Positions 20,421-31,409 of a DNA stretch of 64,000 nt are shown here, piece by piece. A program made the translations under genes and the position numbers. The stretch lies in NCBI GenBank assembly GCA_946484175.1, contig CAMLSX010000008.1, positions 1 through 64,000 on the forward strand. The letters are read 5' to 3'. The notes below the pieces were generated by a model. That model saw only the letters and a list, made by a program, of their open reading frames with translations, made no database searches and was not told where the DNA came from. This DNA comes from an uncultured Clostridia bacterium. Its GTDB lineage: Bacteria; Bacillota; Clostridia; Oscillospirales; Acutalibacteraceae. Each line of letters starts with the position of its first letter. Positions within the stretch are counted from its first letter, which is position 1.

Positions 20421-22475
20421 TTATGTAAATGCCCCATCTCCTACTTTTTCAAATAATCTGCGGGTTTCTGCGCGCAAACCTCGATGCTCCGGCTGTTCCA
20501 GCTCCGGATCTTCATGCAGCAGATGGCGTGCCTCTCTCTGCGCAAGCTTTAAAAGAGTAATGTCCTGTGCCATATCTGCAATGGAAAGCTGTGGTAAACC
20601 GTGTTGCCGGGAGCCAAAGAAATCGCCCGGGCCGCGCAGTTTCAGGTCTTCATCTGCAATACGAAACCCATCAGAAGTAGAACACATCACACGAAGTCTG
20701 GTAACCGCTTCTTCATTTTGTGCGTCAGAGATTAAAATACAGGTAGACTTCTCGTGGCCGCGCCCTACACGGCCCCGCAGCTGGTGCAACTGAGAAAGGC
20801 CATACCGCTCTGCATTTTCAATTACAATAATGACCGCATTGGGCACATCCACTCCTACCTCTACTACCGTCGTGGAGACGAGCAAGTCAAGCTCGCCGGA
20901 GGAAAACTGTGCCATCACAGCGTCTTTTTCCCGGGGCTTCATGCGGCCATGCAGGATGCCGATTCGGTACCCCGAAAAAGCCCCTTCTTCCAGCATATCA
21001 CGATATTGTGTGACGCTGGCCATGTCGCTCTGCCCTTCTTCAATCAACGGGCAGATCATATATCCCTGCAAGCCGCGGTCAAGATGTTTTTTCACATAAC
21101 CAAAAGCGCGTTCCCGCTTATCGCTGGTGATGGCAAAGGTTTCGATTTTCTGGCGTCCTGGCGGAAGTTCATCGAGTATAGAGATATCAAGGTCTCCAAA
21201 AATCATAAGGGCCAAAGTACGCGGAATGGGGGTCGCACTCATCACAAGCAGGTGAGGGTTTTCGCCCTTTTGTGCCAGTGCGGCACGCTGTGCAACACCA
21301 AAACGGTGCTGTTCATCGGTCACAACCAGCGCAAGCTTCTGAAATACCACGCCTTCTGTCAAGAGGGCATGCGTACCGATAATCAACTGGATTTCCCCGG
21401 ATGCAAGTTCCTGTGTAACCGTCCGTTTCTGCTTGGCTGTCATGGAACCAACCAACAAGGCGGTTCGAATCCCTGCCGGCTCGAGCATAGCGGAAAGCGT
21501 TTTCGCATGCTGGCGTGCCAGCACTTCTGTGGGAGCCATCAATGCCGCCTGCATCCCTTCCCGAATGACACAATAACAAAGTGCCGCTGCTACTGCTGTT
21601 TTACCGCTTCCAACATCGCCCTGAATCAAGCGGCTCATCGGAGTCTCACTCTGCATATCTGCCAGCGCTTCCGCAACTGCTCGCTTTTGCGCATTGGTTG
21701 GGGTAAAAGGCAGCAAACGGTAAAATTCTTCGCTCACATCCTGGATTAACCGCAAATGGTTTTCTACACGGGTGCGGCTTTTTAAAGACAGCAGCCCCAA
21801 TTGCAACACCAGCAGTTCCTCGAAGACAAGACGCCGACGGGCGATTTCCAGCAGCTCCATGGAACCAGGAAAATGGATGTTTTCCATGGCAAAGCGCAGC
21901 TGGCACAATTCCAGACGCTTACGCATTTCATCCGGCAGTGGATCGCGCAGCAATTCCGGCAAAAGCTGAAATGCCGCCTTCATCGCGTTTCCGATTTGCC
22001 GTGAAGAAAGCCCCTCTGTTTGCGGGTAGACAGGCACAATCGGAGCGCTGCCATCCGCGGGGGAAAAGTCAGGAGCCGTCATTTCGCGGCGCGTCAAATT
22101 CCCCTGCATTTTGCCGCGAAACAGGTATTCCTTTCCTTCCTGCAGCATGGACTGCACATAAGGATTATTAAAATAAGTCAGCGTCATGTCCCGCACACCG
22201 TCAGTCACTTCGGTTTTATACAGTGTCATTCCTTTACGGATATACTGTTGACGGGGACGTGCAAGCACCGTAGCCCGAATCACCGATATTTCATTGAGCG
22301 GTGCTTCTCCAATCGCCACCGGACTGCTCCAATCCTCATAGGTGCGCGGATATAAACGCAAAAGTTCGCCAACCGTCGGCGCACCAACCTTACGGAACAA
22401 AGCAGCGCGCTTTTCCCCCACCCCTTTCAGCATCTGGATATCCATTGCAAACAGCGACGCCAACAGTACCTCCAC
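20421..22475 (-). CDS. recG: ATP-dependent DNA helicase RecG (true start possibly TTG at 22463)
   Basis: GDVGSGKTAVA, DEQHRFGV, MSATPIPRTLAL, LRGRVGRG, LKLRGPGDFFGSRQHGLP. Confidence 0.95.
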   Translation of the reverse strand: MEVLLASLFAMDIQMLKGVGEKRAALFRKVGAPTVGELLRLYPRTYEDWSSPVAIGEAPLNEISVIRATVLARPRQQYIRKGMTLYKTEVTDGVRDMTLTYFNNPYVQSMLQEGKEYLFRGKMQGNLTRREMTAPDFSPADGSAPIVPVYPQTEGLSSRQIGNAMKAAFQLLPELLRDPLPDEMRKRLELCQLRFAMENIHFPGSMELLEIARRRLVFEELLVLQLGLLSLKSRTRVENHLRLIQDVSEEFYRLLPFTPTNAQKRAVAEALADMQSETPMSRLIQGDVGSGKTAVAAALCYCVIREGMQAALMAPTEVLARQHAKTLSAMLEPAGIRTALLVGSMTAKQKRTVTQELASGEIQLIIGTHALLTEGVVFQKLALVVTDEQHRFGVAQRAALAQKGENPHLLVMSATPIPRTLALMIFGDLDISILDELPPGRQKIETFAITSDKRERAFGYVKKHLDRGLQGYMICPLIEEGQSDMASVTQYRDMLEEGAFSGYRIGILHGRMKPREKDAVMAQFSSGELDLLVSTTVVEVGVDVPNAVIIVIENAERYGLSQLHQLRGRVGRGHEKSTCILISDAQNEEAVTRLRVMCSTSDGFRIADEDLKLRGPGDFFGSRQHGLPQLSIADMAQDITLLKLAQREARHLLHEDPELEQPEHRGLRAETRRLFEKVGDGAFT

Positions 22476-22555
22476 CTTTCACAAAAACAGAGGACTGTCA
22501 CCGGGCATTCCGCCCAGCAACAATCCCCTGAAAAATTTTCTAATCTGGCCGCGTC

Positions 22556-24241
22556 TTATTCCACCGAGACGATGAAATAGTAGACCGGCTGACCGCCATT
22601 TACCAGCGTGACTTCGATATCATCGCTGATTTTATTTTTAATGCGGCGGCAGGCATCCTCTGCCTGTGCTTCGGTTACATCACTACCGTAAATCAATGTG
22701 ATGAAAGAAGTTCCGCGATTGACCATAGAACGGGTCAGCTTGCTGCAGGTATGAATCGGGTCTTTCTCGATATACTCCAGCTTACCGTTGCGCAGTCCCA
22801 TAATATCACCCTGATGGATACGATGTCCACCAAATTCGGAATCACGGGCTGCAAAGGTCACCAAACCGGTTGCAACTGAGCCAGCTGCATCCATCATCAG
22901 CTGACGGTTCTCTTCCGGAGATGCATCGGGGTCAACAGCCAGCATAGCTGAAAGTCCCTGCGGGATGGTACGGGTAGGAAGTACAATCACTTCGCGGTCT
23001 GTTACCAGCGGAATGGTCTGTTCAGCTGCCATAATGATATTTTTATTGTTAGGCAGTACAAAAACCTTCTTGGCCGGTGTAGCCAGTACCGCTGCCAAAA
23101 TATCCTGTGTGCTGGGGTTCATGGTCTGGCCACCACTTACCACATGGCTGCATCCCAAATCAGTAAACAGCGTGCGCAAACCGTCGCCTGCTGCAACTGC
23201 CACAAAGCCAAACTCTTCTACAGGCTCTGCCGGCTCGAGCTGCTGCTGTACCGGAGGCTGTGCAGCGGCCTTTGCCTGCTCATTGGCCTCTGCGGCCTTG
23301 CGATGCTGTTCCTTCATATTTTCAATCTTTACAGTCAGCAGCTGTCCAAACGTCAGCGCTTCCTGCAGCGCATTACCCGGATTTTCGGTATGCACATGCA
23401 CCTTGATAATCTCTTCGTCATCTACTACTACGACGCAATCACCAATGGTTTCAAGATAAGCACGCAGTTCCATTGGATCGCGGGTAACTTCGGGATCACG
23501 CCCTACGATAAACTCTGTACAATAGGTAAAATTGATCTCCTGATCAAATTCAGCGGCAGCATTCCGGAAGAACTCAGCGGTTTCATCCGCCTTTTCTTCC
23601 TCCGTTTTCTCCATCTGAATCATAACGCCATCCTTCAGCACGCTCATCATGCCGTCAAAAATCAGGCAAAGTCCCTGTCCGCCAGCATCTACTACACCGG
23701 CTTTTTTCAGCACCGGCAGCAGTTCAGGGGTCTCTTCCAGTGCGGAAGCTGCGCCCATGCAGACTGCCGACCAGACATAGACCGGGTCGGAATCGATCGC
23801 AGCAGCGGCACGGCCTTTTTCAAAAGCAACACGCGCAACCGTCAGAATAGTTCCTTCAGTGGGGGTCATAACTGCTTTATAAGCAGCATCCACGCCCAAA
23901 CCCAGCGCCTCGGCCAAGTCCTGACCAGATACTACTGCTTTATCCTGCAATCCTTTCGAAAATCCACGGAACAGCAGGGACAAAATAACGCCTGAATTTC
24001 CGCGTGCTCCGCGCAGCATTGCAGAAGCTGCACGATGTGCGACACTTCCGGCCTCGTCATCCTCATTGTTCTCAAGTGCACGGATAGCAGCCGTCATGGT
24101 CATGGACATATTGGTTCCGGTATCGCCGTCCGGAACAGGGAAAATATTCAGCTCATCCACCGACTTTTTACTCTTGCAGATATTATTAGCGCCGGACAGG
24201 ATAGCATCACGCAAAGTGATTCCGTTAATCACAGCTTCCAC
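22556..24241 (-). CDS. fakA: DAK2 domain fatty acid kinase-like protein (FakA/YloV)
   Basis: ELNIFPVPDGDTGTNMSMTM, ARGNSGVILSLLFRGFSKGL, DAGGQGL; GTG start. Confidence 0.9.
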   Translation of the reverse strand: MEAVINGITLRDAILSGANNICKSKKSVDELNIFPVPDGDTGTNMSMTMTAAIRALENNEDDEAGSVAHRAASAMLRGARGNSGVILSLLFRGFSKGLQDKAVVSGQDLAEALGLGVDAAYKAVMTPTEGTILTVARVAFEKGRAAAAIDSDPVYVWSAVCMGAASALEETPELLPVLKKAGVVDAGGQGLCLIFDGMMSVLKDGVMIQMEKTEEEKADETAEFFRNAAAEFDQEINFTYCTEFIVGRDPEVTRDPMELRAYLETIGDCVVVVDDEEIIKVHVHTENPGNALQEALTFGQLLTVKIENMKEQHRKAAEANEQAKAAAQPPVQQQLEPAEPVEEFGFVAVAAGDGLRTLFTDLGCSHVVSGGQTMNPSTQDILAAVLATPAKKVFVLPNNKNIIMAAEQTIPLVTDREVIVLPTRTIPQGLSAMLAVDPDASPEENRQLMMDAAGSVATGLVTFAARDSEFGGHRIHQGDIMGLRNGKLEYIEKDPIHTCSKLTRSMVNRGTSFITLIYGSDVTEAQAEDACRRIKNKISDDIEVTLVNGGQPVYYFIVSVE

Positions 24242-24500
24242 TTCCTTATCAAAGATTTTCTCCGGAATGGCGGAGTACCGTTGCAGACAATCGGCAAAAT
24301 CGACCGTCTTTTTTCTGAGGAATTGTTAAAAGCATACAGCAATTCATAAATTGCTGAAATTTTTTATTATTATAACACATTGTTTCGTCTAATTCAATCA
24401 AAAGTCCTTATACAAAATCAAGAAAACGCGGAAGTAGCATATTGCACAAAAGATATTGCATTCTCAAGGAAATCTGACTGATTCCTTTTGTAGATTTTTG

Positions 24501-26981
24501 TCAATACAGGCAAAGAATCCACTTTCCGTACAAGCGCTTCCAGACAGGCAGAGAGTCCAGCACCAGAATTTGCAGTGATTTCTTCCACGAACGCGCAGCA
24601 GCACGATCGTTTCTGTCTGGCTCTTTTTTGGCAAACCGTGCGCGTTCTCCTGCCAGACAGGCGCGTTTCATTTGCTCTCCATCTAATTGTGGATAAAACT
24701 CACACAGACGCTGCACGTATGCAGTATCTTCTTCCCCGTTTCTGGGTAAAGGAGCACCTGCATAGCGAAGCAGCTCATAGCTCCACTTCCAGTATGCCCG
24801 AATCGCTTCGCGTACATCAGGGCTTGCCCATTTATACTTCCAGCGATTCAGCAGCAGGCGGTGACGAACCACCACAACAGCCAGTAACAGAAAAGCGCTT
24901 GCCAGCATAAATAGCGTTACACGCAGCCAGGCAGGTATCTCTCCAGACGTTTCTGGTATTGCAGTGGGACTCTCCGGCACGGGTGTGGAAACCTCTTCCG
25001 GCATCGGCGTAGGTTCTACAGTCTCTTCTGGTGAATCCGAAGGTGTAGGGCTTGGCTCCAACGTTTCTTCCGGTTCAGGCGTAGGCGTTGAAACGGGCTC
25101 TTCTGCCCCTCCTGGAGATTCCCAGAAAGAAGAAGCGGAAAAACCGGGCGTCATCTCTACGGGAATCCATGTATGCTGCGAAGGATCATAAACCTCCACC
25201 CAGGCATGTGCATGGGTATCAGGCACCTGTAAATATCCATCAGGAGTATAACTGCCGCTTGCATAGTCGTCTGCTGTCACAATATATCCTTCTGCATATC
25301 GTGTCGGAATCCCCATAGCACGCAGCAAAATCGCACCGGCCGTGGCAAAATGTACACAATAGCCTTCATCGGCATCGTTTAAAAACCATTCTGCAAAATT
25401 TCTACTCGTTGGACAGGTTTCTGGTGAATAGCTGTAGGAATAGTTTTCAGAAAACCACGTCTGCAAATATTCGCAGATTTCTCCTGGGGAAACATCACCT
25501 CGTTCAATATCCAAGAACGAATAAGCCTCTCTATCTTTCCACCACTCCTGTGCAGCTGCAAGCGCTTGATTTGGCAGCTGGACGCAGCTGTTATAGACAT
25601 AAGAGTCATACCATTTGGCAAGATCACGCATCGTTGTCGGACTGCCTACAGGTGCAGAAAATGCATCCGCTTCATAGGGCAAGAGAGAAACAATCGGTTC
25701 ATAAGCTTCCAGTGTATACTCCTTCAGTCCGAACAGCCAGCTGGTTTCTGCAAAGAGATCCTGCTGATACCACGCCCGATCAAACGAAGTAATCTCAGTA
25801 CTTAAATTGGTGGGAATAAAAATCGCCTCGCGGTTTGCAGAAATGTTTCGAATAGAAATTTCATAAGCCGAACTGGATCCACTGCTGAATCGTGCATAAA
25901 AATTGATTGGATTAATGGTTTCCCCTAAAAATTGCGTAAAATTCTGTGCCGAAAGTTCATAGCTGCTGCTTTCCGGCAGCTGCCATGAAGTCTCTGTAAA
26001 AACAGGAGCTGCATATCCGCGTAAATACACCGGCTGACGGGTGAAGCACTGAACCTCGAGTGCCGTTTCTCCCGAAAATTTCAAATCGGACAGAGAACGC
26101 AGATCGCCCCGCAAAAGTCCGCCTGTCTGGAAAAAGCCTTTCCCCTGAATCGTAAAAAGCAGCCGGTCTACCGATTCAGGCCGTACATACCCTTCCTGCG
26201 GCAAAAGAAAGGTGGCCGCAACTGCTGTAAAAAACACGCATCCTGCTGCCATCAGCGCCAGCTGACGGCGTACATTATACAGAGAAAACAGCCAGCGGTG
26301 GCCTTTATGCATTTTATCTTCCCATAAGATTTCTGTATGGCAGGTGAAGCACCACTGCATAACCCATGCAGCCAGCAGAGAAAAAAACGCCCACAGATCA
26401 GGAGTCAGTGTAAAAAATAAAGGAAATACTAGGAATGGAGCAGTTATCAGAAAAAAGATCGGAAAATTGGGTTTTCGCACCACTACCAATCCCAGAATGA
26501 GCGTTAACAGGCAAAACAGCAGTACCAGAAAAGAAATTCTCATTCCGGCAATCTTGCCTGCCTCTGCATTGACAACGTATTGCATAAATTGCCAAGGAGA
26601 GTTGGCTGTCATCGTTCGCAGAACATGATTTAACAGGCTGATAAAGCCAACTGTCAATTCATCAAAAGAAAAAAAAGCCCACAACACCAGTGGTACTCCC
26701 GGAATCAATACCAGTAATGGCCAGGAAGAAAAAGAATACACCGCCACAGACGCCAGAATATATAAAATCAAAAAAGCTGGGAGTGCAGAAGAATGCAACT
26801 CAATATCAAAAGCGGATAAAAACGAATACGCGCTTCCAAAGATCCCCAATGCCAATATGAGCAGTTGTGTCAGCACGCGCAGCAGAGGACGTTCTACCGC
26901 TTTGGAAAGTGTTGAAGGCGTCATTAAAAGATCTGGGAAAAGTGTTTTCTGATCATTTTGGTTTATATTTGAATGTTTCAC
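24501..26981 (-). CDS. membrane transglutaminase-like (TgpA-type) protein
   Basis: N-terminal TM bundle, YCVHFATAGAILLRAMGIPTRYAEGY + DTHAHAWVEVYDPSQHTWIPVEMTP, Pro/Ser/Thr linker, TM. Confidence 0.9.
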   Translation of the reverse strand: MKHSNINQNDQKTLFPDLLMTPSTLSKAVERPLLRVLTQLLILALGIFGSAYSFLSAFDIELHSSALPAFLILYILASVAVYSFSSWPLLVLIPGVPLVLWAFFSFDELTVGFISLLNHVLRTMTANSPWQFMQYVVNAEAGKIAGMRISFLVLLFCLLTLILGLVVVRKPNFPIFFLITAPFLVFPLFFTLTPDLWAFFSLLAAWVMQWCFTCHTEILWEDKMHKGHRWLFSLYNVRRQLALMAAGCVFFTAVAATFLLPQEGYVRPESVDRLLFTIQGKGFFQTGGLLRGDLRSLSDLKFSGETALEVQCFTRQPVYLRGYAAPVFTETSWQLPESSSYELSAQNFTQFLGETINPINFYARFSSGSSSAYEISIRNISANREAIFIPTNLSTEITSFDRAWYQQDLFAETSWLFGLKEYTLEAYEPIVSLLPYEADAFSAPVGSPTTMRDLAKWYDSYVYNSCVQLPNQALAAAQEWWKDREAYSFLDIERGDVSPGEICEYLQTWFSENYSYSYSPETCPTSRNFAEWFLNDADEGYCVHFATAGAILLRAMGIPTRYAEGYIVTADDYASGSYTPDGYLQVPDTHAHAWVEVYDPSQHTWIPVEMTPGFSASSFWESPGGAEEPVSTPTPEPEETLEPSPTPSDSPEETVEPTPMPEEVSTPVPESPTAIPETSGEIPAWLRVTLFMLASAFLLLAVVVVRHRLLLNRWKYKWASPDVREAIRAYWKWSYELLRYAGAPLPRNGEEDTAYVQRLCEFYPQLDGEQMKRACLAGERARFAKKEPDRNDRAAARSWKKSLQILVLDSLPVWKRLYGKWILCLY

Positions 26982-28162
26982 AGCACAAGTTCCTCCAAAT
27001 CCGTACCGTCTTCCCGCAATCGGATGATCGTACAGTCATCCATCGGCTCTTGGAAGCCATCGCCTGCCAAGAGGATGGTAACACGGCGGCAGCCTTTATC
27101 ACGACGAAGAATTTCCAGTCCACTCATAGCAATTTCTTCTTCCCCTGGTGTCGTAGCATATAACAAATGTGTACCGGGGCGCAGTACATCCTGCGAAAGA
27201 ACATACTGCAACCCCGGACGTCCGGAAGAAACAGACATGGACAGCATTTGAGACATTACAGCCTGCAATTCAGCACTTTCATTGATTTGTTCCCAGTGCA
27301 GCTGTTCTTTCTCCATCCATCCTACATGGTGTGAACAGCCCTGTTGTATCAGAGCTGAAGAAAAAGAAGCAAAAGTCCCCAACAATCTGTCCAGCTCTTC
27401 TGCCCCTCCTTCAGCGCCAGCTTCAATAAGGAAATACAGCGCATGATCAATCGGTAATGAAAAATCACGCACCATCAATTCTCCCATTCGCTGTGTCAGC
27501 TTCCAGTGTACCCGCCGCAGGGTATCACCCTCCCGAAATTCACGCACCTGGAAAACTTCCGAAGGGTCATTTCCAGGCCGATGCGGCGAAAAACGATCGG
27601 AATCCACTTCCATCATCTGTTGGTCAAGTACAATTTCCATTTCTTCAATATGCGGCAAAACATTGATATACTGCGGTGGAACCTTGACAAATACAGGCAG
27701 GCAGAACAATCCCAACAAATCCATTACCCGTACTTTTTCTACCTTGATTTCCAGTTTTCCACACCAACGGGAAGAAAGATTTTGAATGATACTGCTGGAA
27801 GAGCGAGCCCCTATCGGAAAGCGCCGCAATGTATATAGCGGCTGAAATTCCAGAGAAGTCTGCTGTTTTCCACCGAGCAGATTGCGGCAATTCAGGCGCA
27901 GAATCACTGCTGAACAGGGAAAAATCCAACGATTTTCAACATGCAGAAAAAAGGGGATCTTTTCCTTTTTTTCAACCGTCTGCGTAGGTACCCGTAAAAA
28001 AACTCTGGTACAAAAACAGGCCGGCAAAAGCAATAAAAACGACAGTACCGGAAACAAAAGCGCTATGATCAGCGTCAGGTGTGAAAGATACCCCTGAAAG
28101 AATATAAAAAACAATATGCAGACCAGCAGCAGCGCTGCATATACGACACGATATTTTGCCAT
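26978..28162 (-). CDS. DUF58 domain protein
   Basis: REFREGDTLRRVHWKLTQRMGELMVRDF, next to moxR and the transglutaminase gene. Confidence 0.9.
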   Translation of the reverse strand: MAKYRVVYAALLLVCILFFIFFQGYLSHLTLIIALLFPVLSFLLLLPACFCTRVFLRVPTQTVEKKEKIPFFLHVENRWIFPCSAVILRLNCRNLLGGKQQTSLEFQPLYTLRRFPIGARSSSSIIQNLSSRWCGKLEIKVEKVRVMDLLGLFCLPVFVKVPPQYINVLPHIEEMEIVLDQQMMEVDSDRFSPHRPGNDPSEVFQVREFREGDTLRRVHWKLTQRMGELMVRDFSLPIDHALYFLIEAGAEGGAEELDRLLGTFASFSSALIQQGCSHHVGWMEKEQLHWEQINESAELQAVMSQMLSMSVSSGRPGLQYVLSQDVLRPGTHLLYATTPGEEEIAMSGLEILRRDKGCRRVTILLAGDGFQEPMDDCTIIRLREDGTDLEELVL

Positions 28163-28186
28163 AATTTTATCCTCATTCCTGGCCGG

Positions 28187-29116
28187 TCAATCCAGCCCCG
28201 GCGCCGGAACCTGCTGTAAAGCGGCAGCCAGTACGGTTCTGGCAGACTGTCCTCCCACTCTGCTTTTGGGGCTCAAAAGCACACGATGCGCGCACACATC
28301 CAGAAAGACAGATTGAATATTACCGGGAACCACATAATCCTTCCCGCTCAGATAGGCAGCGGCCCGAGCCATACGAACCAGCGCCAGTGTACCGCGGGGG
28401 CTGACACCCAGACGCAATAAGTCCGTCGAACGGGTCCAGGCAGAAAGTGAAGCAGCATATTCGCACACTGCTTTGGAAGCATAAATCGCACTGACATCCC
28501 GCTGCATTTTCAAAATCTCTTCAGGGTTTACAACCGAATGTACCAGAGACAACGGGTTGGAGTCCTGACGGCTCTGCAAAATCTCCACTTCCTGCTGAAT
28601 ATCCGGGTAACCCATATTCAGGCAAATCATAAAACGATCCATCTGCGATTCCGGCAGCAGCTGTGTACCGGCGGAACCCACCGGGTTTTGGGTAGCAATC
28701 ACCCAGAACGGGCTGGGAACCGGACGCGTCACGCCGTCTACTGTGATACTGCCTTCCTCCATCACTTCCAGCAAGGCTGACTGTGTTTTACTGGAAGTGC
28801 GATTGATTTCGTCCGCCAGAAAAAGATTGCAAACTGCTGCACCGGGAATGTATTCAGTTTTCCCGGTTTCAGGATGGTACATCGAATATCCCGTCACATC
28901 TGACGGCATCACATCTGGTGTGAACTGCATTCTTTTAAACGAAAGATTCATCGCGCGCGCAAATGCCAGCGCCATTGTCGTCTTTCCCACACCGGGTATA
29001 TCATCCAGCAAAATATGGCCGCCTGCCAGCATCGCACACATCACACTGGCGATTGCGCGCTCCTTTCCCACGACCACTTTCTGTACTTCTTTCATGATTT
29101 CTACAGCTTTCTGCAC
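28187..29116 (-). CDS. MoxR family AAA ATPase
   Basis: GHILLDDIPGVGKTTMALAFARAMNLSFKRMQFTPDVMPSDVTG; LADEINRTSSKTQSALLEVMEE; ATQNPVG. Confidence 0.95.
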   Translation of the reverse strand: MQKAVEIMKEVQKVVVGKERAIASVMCAMLAGGHILLDDIPGVGKTTMALAFARAMNLSFKRMQFTPDVMPSDVTGYSMYHPETGKTEYIPGAAVCNLFLADEINRTSSKTQSALLEVMEEGSITVDGVTRPVPSPFWVIATQNPVGSAGTQLLPESQMDRFMICLNMGYPDIQQEVEILQSRQDSNPLSLVHSVVNPEEILKMQRDVSAIYASKAVCEYAASLSAWTRSTDLLRLGVSPRGTLALVRMARAAAYLSGKDYVVPGNIQSVFLDVCAHRVLLSPKSRVGGQSARTVLAAALQQVPAPGLD

Positions 29117-29387
29117 TTTTTTCCCTCCGATTTCATTTTATAAAAGTTTATATCCTGGTTCGAAAAATCAATTTTTAAAGTATTGGTCTTTATTTATTCT
29201 ACCTGATTTACCTTTCCTTTGCAATCGCCTGCACTTATGCTTTAAAATATTGTAATCATTGTATCTTTTTTGTCTCATAATCTCCGGAAAACAAACGATA
29301 TCCGCACTATTTTTATCGATTTGGGACTTTTTCAACGAATCTCACAATGGTTGTCAAAAATATCATTCTAAAAATACTGGAAAACAC

Positions 29388-29416
29388 TTGCAAAAAAGTA
29401 GTCTGTATTATATGAT
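29388..29416 (+). promoter_or_regulatory. sigma-A promoter of the GntR/AraR-like gene
   Basis: TTGCAA-17 nt-TATGAT. Confidence 0.65.
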
Positions 29417-29420
29417 AAAG

Positions 29421-29432
29421 TTGTATGTACAA
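29421..29432 (+). promoter_or_regulatory. candidate AraR operator
   Basis: TTGTATGTACAA at the predicted transcription start; resembles the B. subtilis AraR box core TTGTACGTACAA. Confidence 0.5.
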
Positions 29433-29460
29433 TTTGACAGAGGAGGTGTCCCGTTTTATA

Positions 29461-30564
29461 ATGGAAAAGAACCTGCCGAAATATGCCATCCTGGCAAATG
29501 CAATCCGGGAACAAATTGCTTCCGGCGCTTTTCAGGCGGGTGACCGCCTCGCTTCTGAAAACGAGCTTTCTGAGAAATATGGGTTCAGCCGCCAGACGGT
29601 ACGCCAGGCGCTGGGAACGCTGGAGCGCGAAGGAATTCTGGTACGAAGACGCGGCAGCGGCACCTACATTGCCCGGGGGATTTCTTCCTCGGCCAAAAGC
29701 GGAACCATCGGCGTTATCACTACCTATATCTCAGACTATATTTTCCCCGTCATTACCCGTGGCATCGAAGAAGTCCTCTCTGCACATGGATACCGGCTGA
29801 CGCTTGGCGTGACCAAAAACCGCGTGGAAACAGAGCGTCAGATTTTGCAGTCCATGCTGGAAAACGGCGTGGATGGTTTAATCGTAGAGGGAACTAAAAC
29901 CGCCTTGCCCAACCCCAATATTTCCCTGTATCAAAAGCTGGAAAGCATGGGGATTCCCTGTGTGTTTTTTAACGGCTATTATCGGGAACTGCCCAGTTCT
30001 GTTTATGTGGTTACGGATGACCGGCAGTGTGGAAACCTCGCTTCACGTGTCCTACTGCATGCCGGCTGTCGTAATCTGGGCGGAATTTTTAAATCTGACG
30101 ATATGCAGGGGCACCAGCGATATGCCGGCTTTGCACAGGGGTTGATGGACTGTGGACAGGAAATTAACGATGATGCAGTCATATGGTATTCTACCGGTGA
30201 TCGAGATACGTTATTCGACGGCGAGAGCCGTGAACGGATTTTCCGCACGCTCAGTCATTGTGATGGTGTGGTCTGCTATAATGATCAGATTGCCTACCGA
30301 TTGATTGAACTGCTGCAGCAAAAAGGGAAAAGGATTCCGGAAGAAATTTCGGTGATTTCCTTTGATAATTCCAGTATTTCACAGTACTCGCCCGTGAAAA
30401 TCACTTCGTTCCACCACCCAAAAGAGCAGATGGGACGTGAAGCCGCTGGGAAAATTATCCGAATGATTGAGCATCAATCTCGTGAAAAGCCGCTGACGAT
30501 GCCTATGAAGCTCGTTTGGAAGGAGTCTGTGCGGGGTGCGCCACTGCAAACACACTCTGACTGA
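29461..30564 (+). CDS. araR: GntR-HTH / LacI-type sensor regulator, AraR-like
   Basis: [65 protein letters not shown]; periplasmic-binding-like C-terminal domain; upstream of araD. Confidence 0.8.
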   Translation: MEKNLPKYAILANAIREQIASGAFQAGDRLASENELSEKYGFSRQTVRQALGTLEREGILVRRRGSGTYIARGISSSAKSGTIGVITTYISDYIFPVITRGIEEVLSAHGYRLTLGVTKNRVETERQILQSMLENGVDGLIVEGTKTALPNPNISLYQKLESMGIPCVFFNGYYRELPSSVYVVTDDRQCGNLASRVLLHAGCRNLGGIFKSDDMQGHQRYAGFAQGLMDCGQEINDDAVIWYSTGDRDTLFDGESRERIFRTLSHCDGVVCYNDQIAYRLIELLQQKGKRIPEEISVISFDNSSISQYSPVKITSFHHPKEQMGREAAGKIIRMIEHQSREKPLTMPMKLVWKESVRGAPLQTHSD

Positions 30565-30590
30565 CATTCACTTTACAGGAGGATTTTTCA

Positions 30591-31286
30591 ATGCTAGAAG
30601 CACTTAAGGAACAGGTATGGAAGGCCAATTTGCAGCTGCCCGCTCATGGGCTGGTCGTTTTTACCTGGGGAAATGTCTCCGGAATCGACCGCGAATCCGG
30701 TTTGTTTGTCATCAAGCCCTCTGGCGTGGAGTATGACAAGCTTCGTCCGGAAGATATGGTCGTAATGGATTTGAACGGCAACAAGGTGGAAGGTGAACTG
30801 AATCCTTCTTCCGACACACCCACTCACTTGGAGCTGTACCGCAAGTTCCCTGACATTGGTGGTATTGTGCACACGCATTCCCGTTGGGCTACCATCTGGG
30901 CACAGAGCGGCCGCGATATTCCGGCTTATGGCACAACACACGGCGACTATTTCTATGGTGCTGTTCCCTGCACCCGTGCAATGACCCCCGATGAGATTCA
31001 CGGTGAATATGAGCTGGAAACCGGCAAGGTAATCGTCGAGACTTTCCAGGATAAAAAGCCCTCGGATATTCCGGCTGTATTGGTCAAATCCCATGGCCCC
31101 TTCACCTGGGGCAAGGACTGCTTTGAAGCGGTTCACAACTCCGTGGTGCTGGAAGAGCTGGCCATGATGGCTTGGCACACTGAAAACACCTTTGGCGTAC
31201 AGATGCAGCCCATGCAGCAGGAGCTTCTGGACAAGCACTTCCTGCGTAAGCACGGCGCAAACGCTTATTACGGACAGAAAAAATAA
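30591..31286 (+). CDS. araD: L-ribulose-5-phosphate 4-epimerase
   Basis: [52 protein letters not shown]. Confidence 0.92.
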   Translation: MLEALKEQVWKANLQLPAHGLVVFTWGNVSGIDRESGLFVIKPSGVEYDKLRPEDMVVMDLNGNKVEGELNPSSDTPTHLELYRKFPDIGGIVHTHSRWATIWAQSGRDIPAYGTTHGDYFYGAVPCTRAMTPDEIHGEYELETGKVIVETFQDKKPSDIPAVLVKSHGPFTWGKDCFEAVHNSVVLEELAMMAWHTENTFGVQMQPMQQELLDKHFLRKHGANAYYGQKK

Positions 31287-31409
31287 ACGGATTTTCCAAA
31301 CAGCAGGGAAAACCGGTGGAAAATCTCCCGGTTTTTCTTGCTGTTTTTGTGTTTATGGTATATCATAGAAATAGAATTGACGGCCGAATGAGAGCCGGAA
31401 AGGAAGGTA

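Noticed and set aside
24241-24330. Possible N-terminal extension of FakA/YloV (...FADCLQRYSAIPEKIFDKEVEAV)
   Set aside because: Open for about 30 codons but no good start codon/RBS before an in-frame TAA; kept the GTG at 24241, uncertain.
25000-25120. Pro/Glu/Ser/Thr-rich repeat in the transglutaminase gene
   Set aside because: Ordinary low-complexity linker between the transglutaminase domain and the last TM helix.
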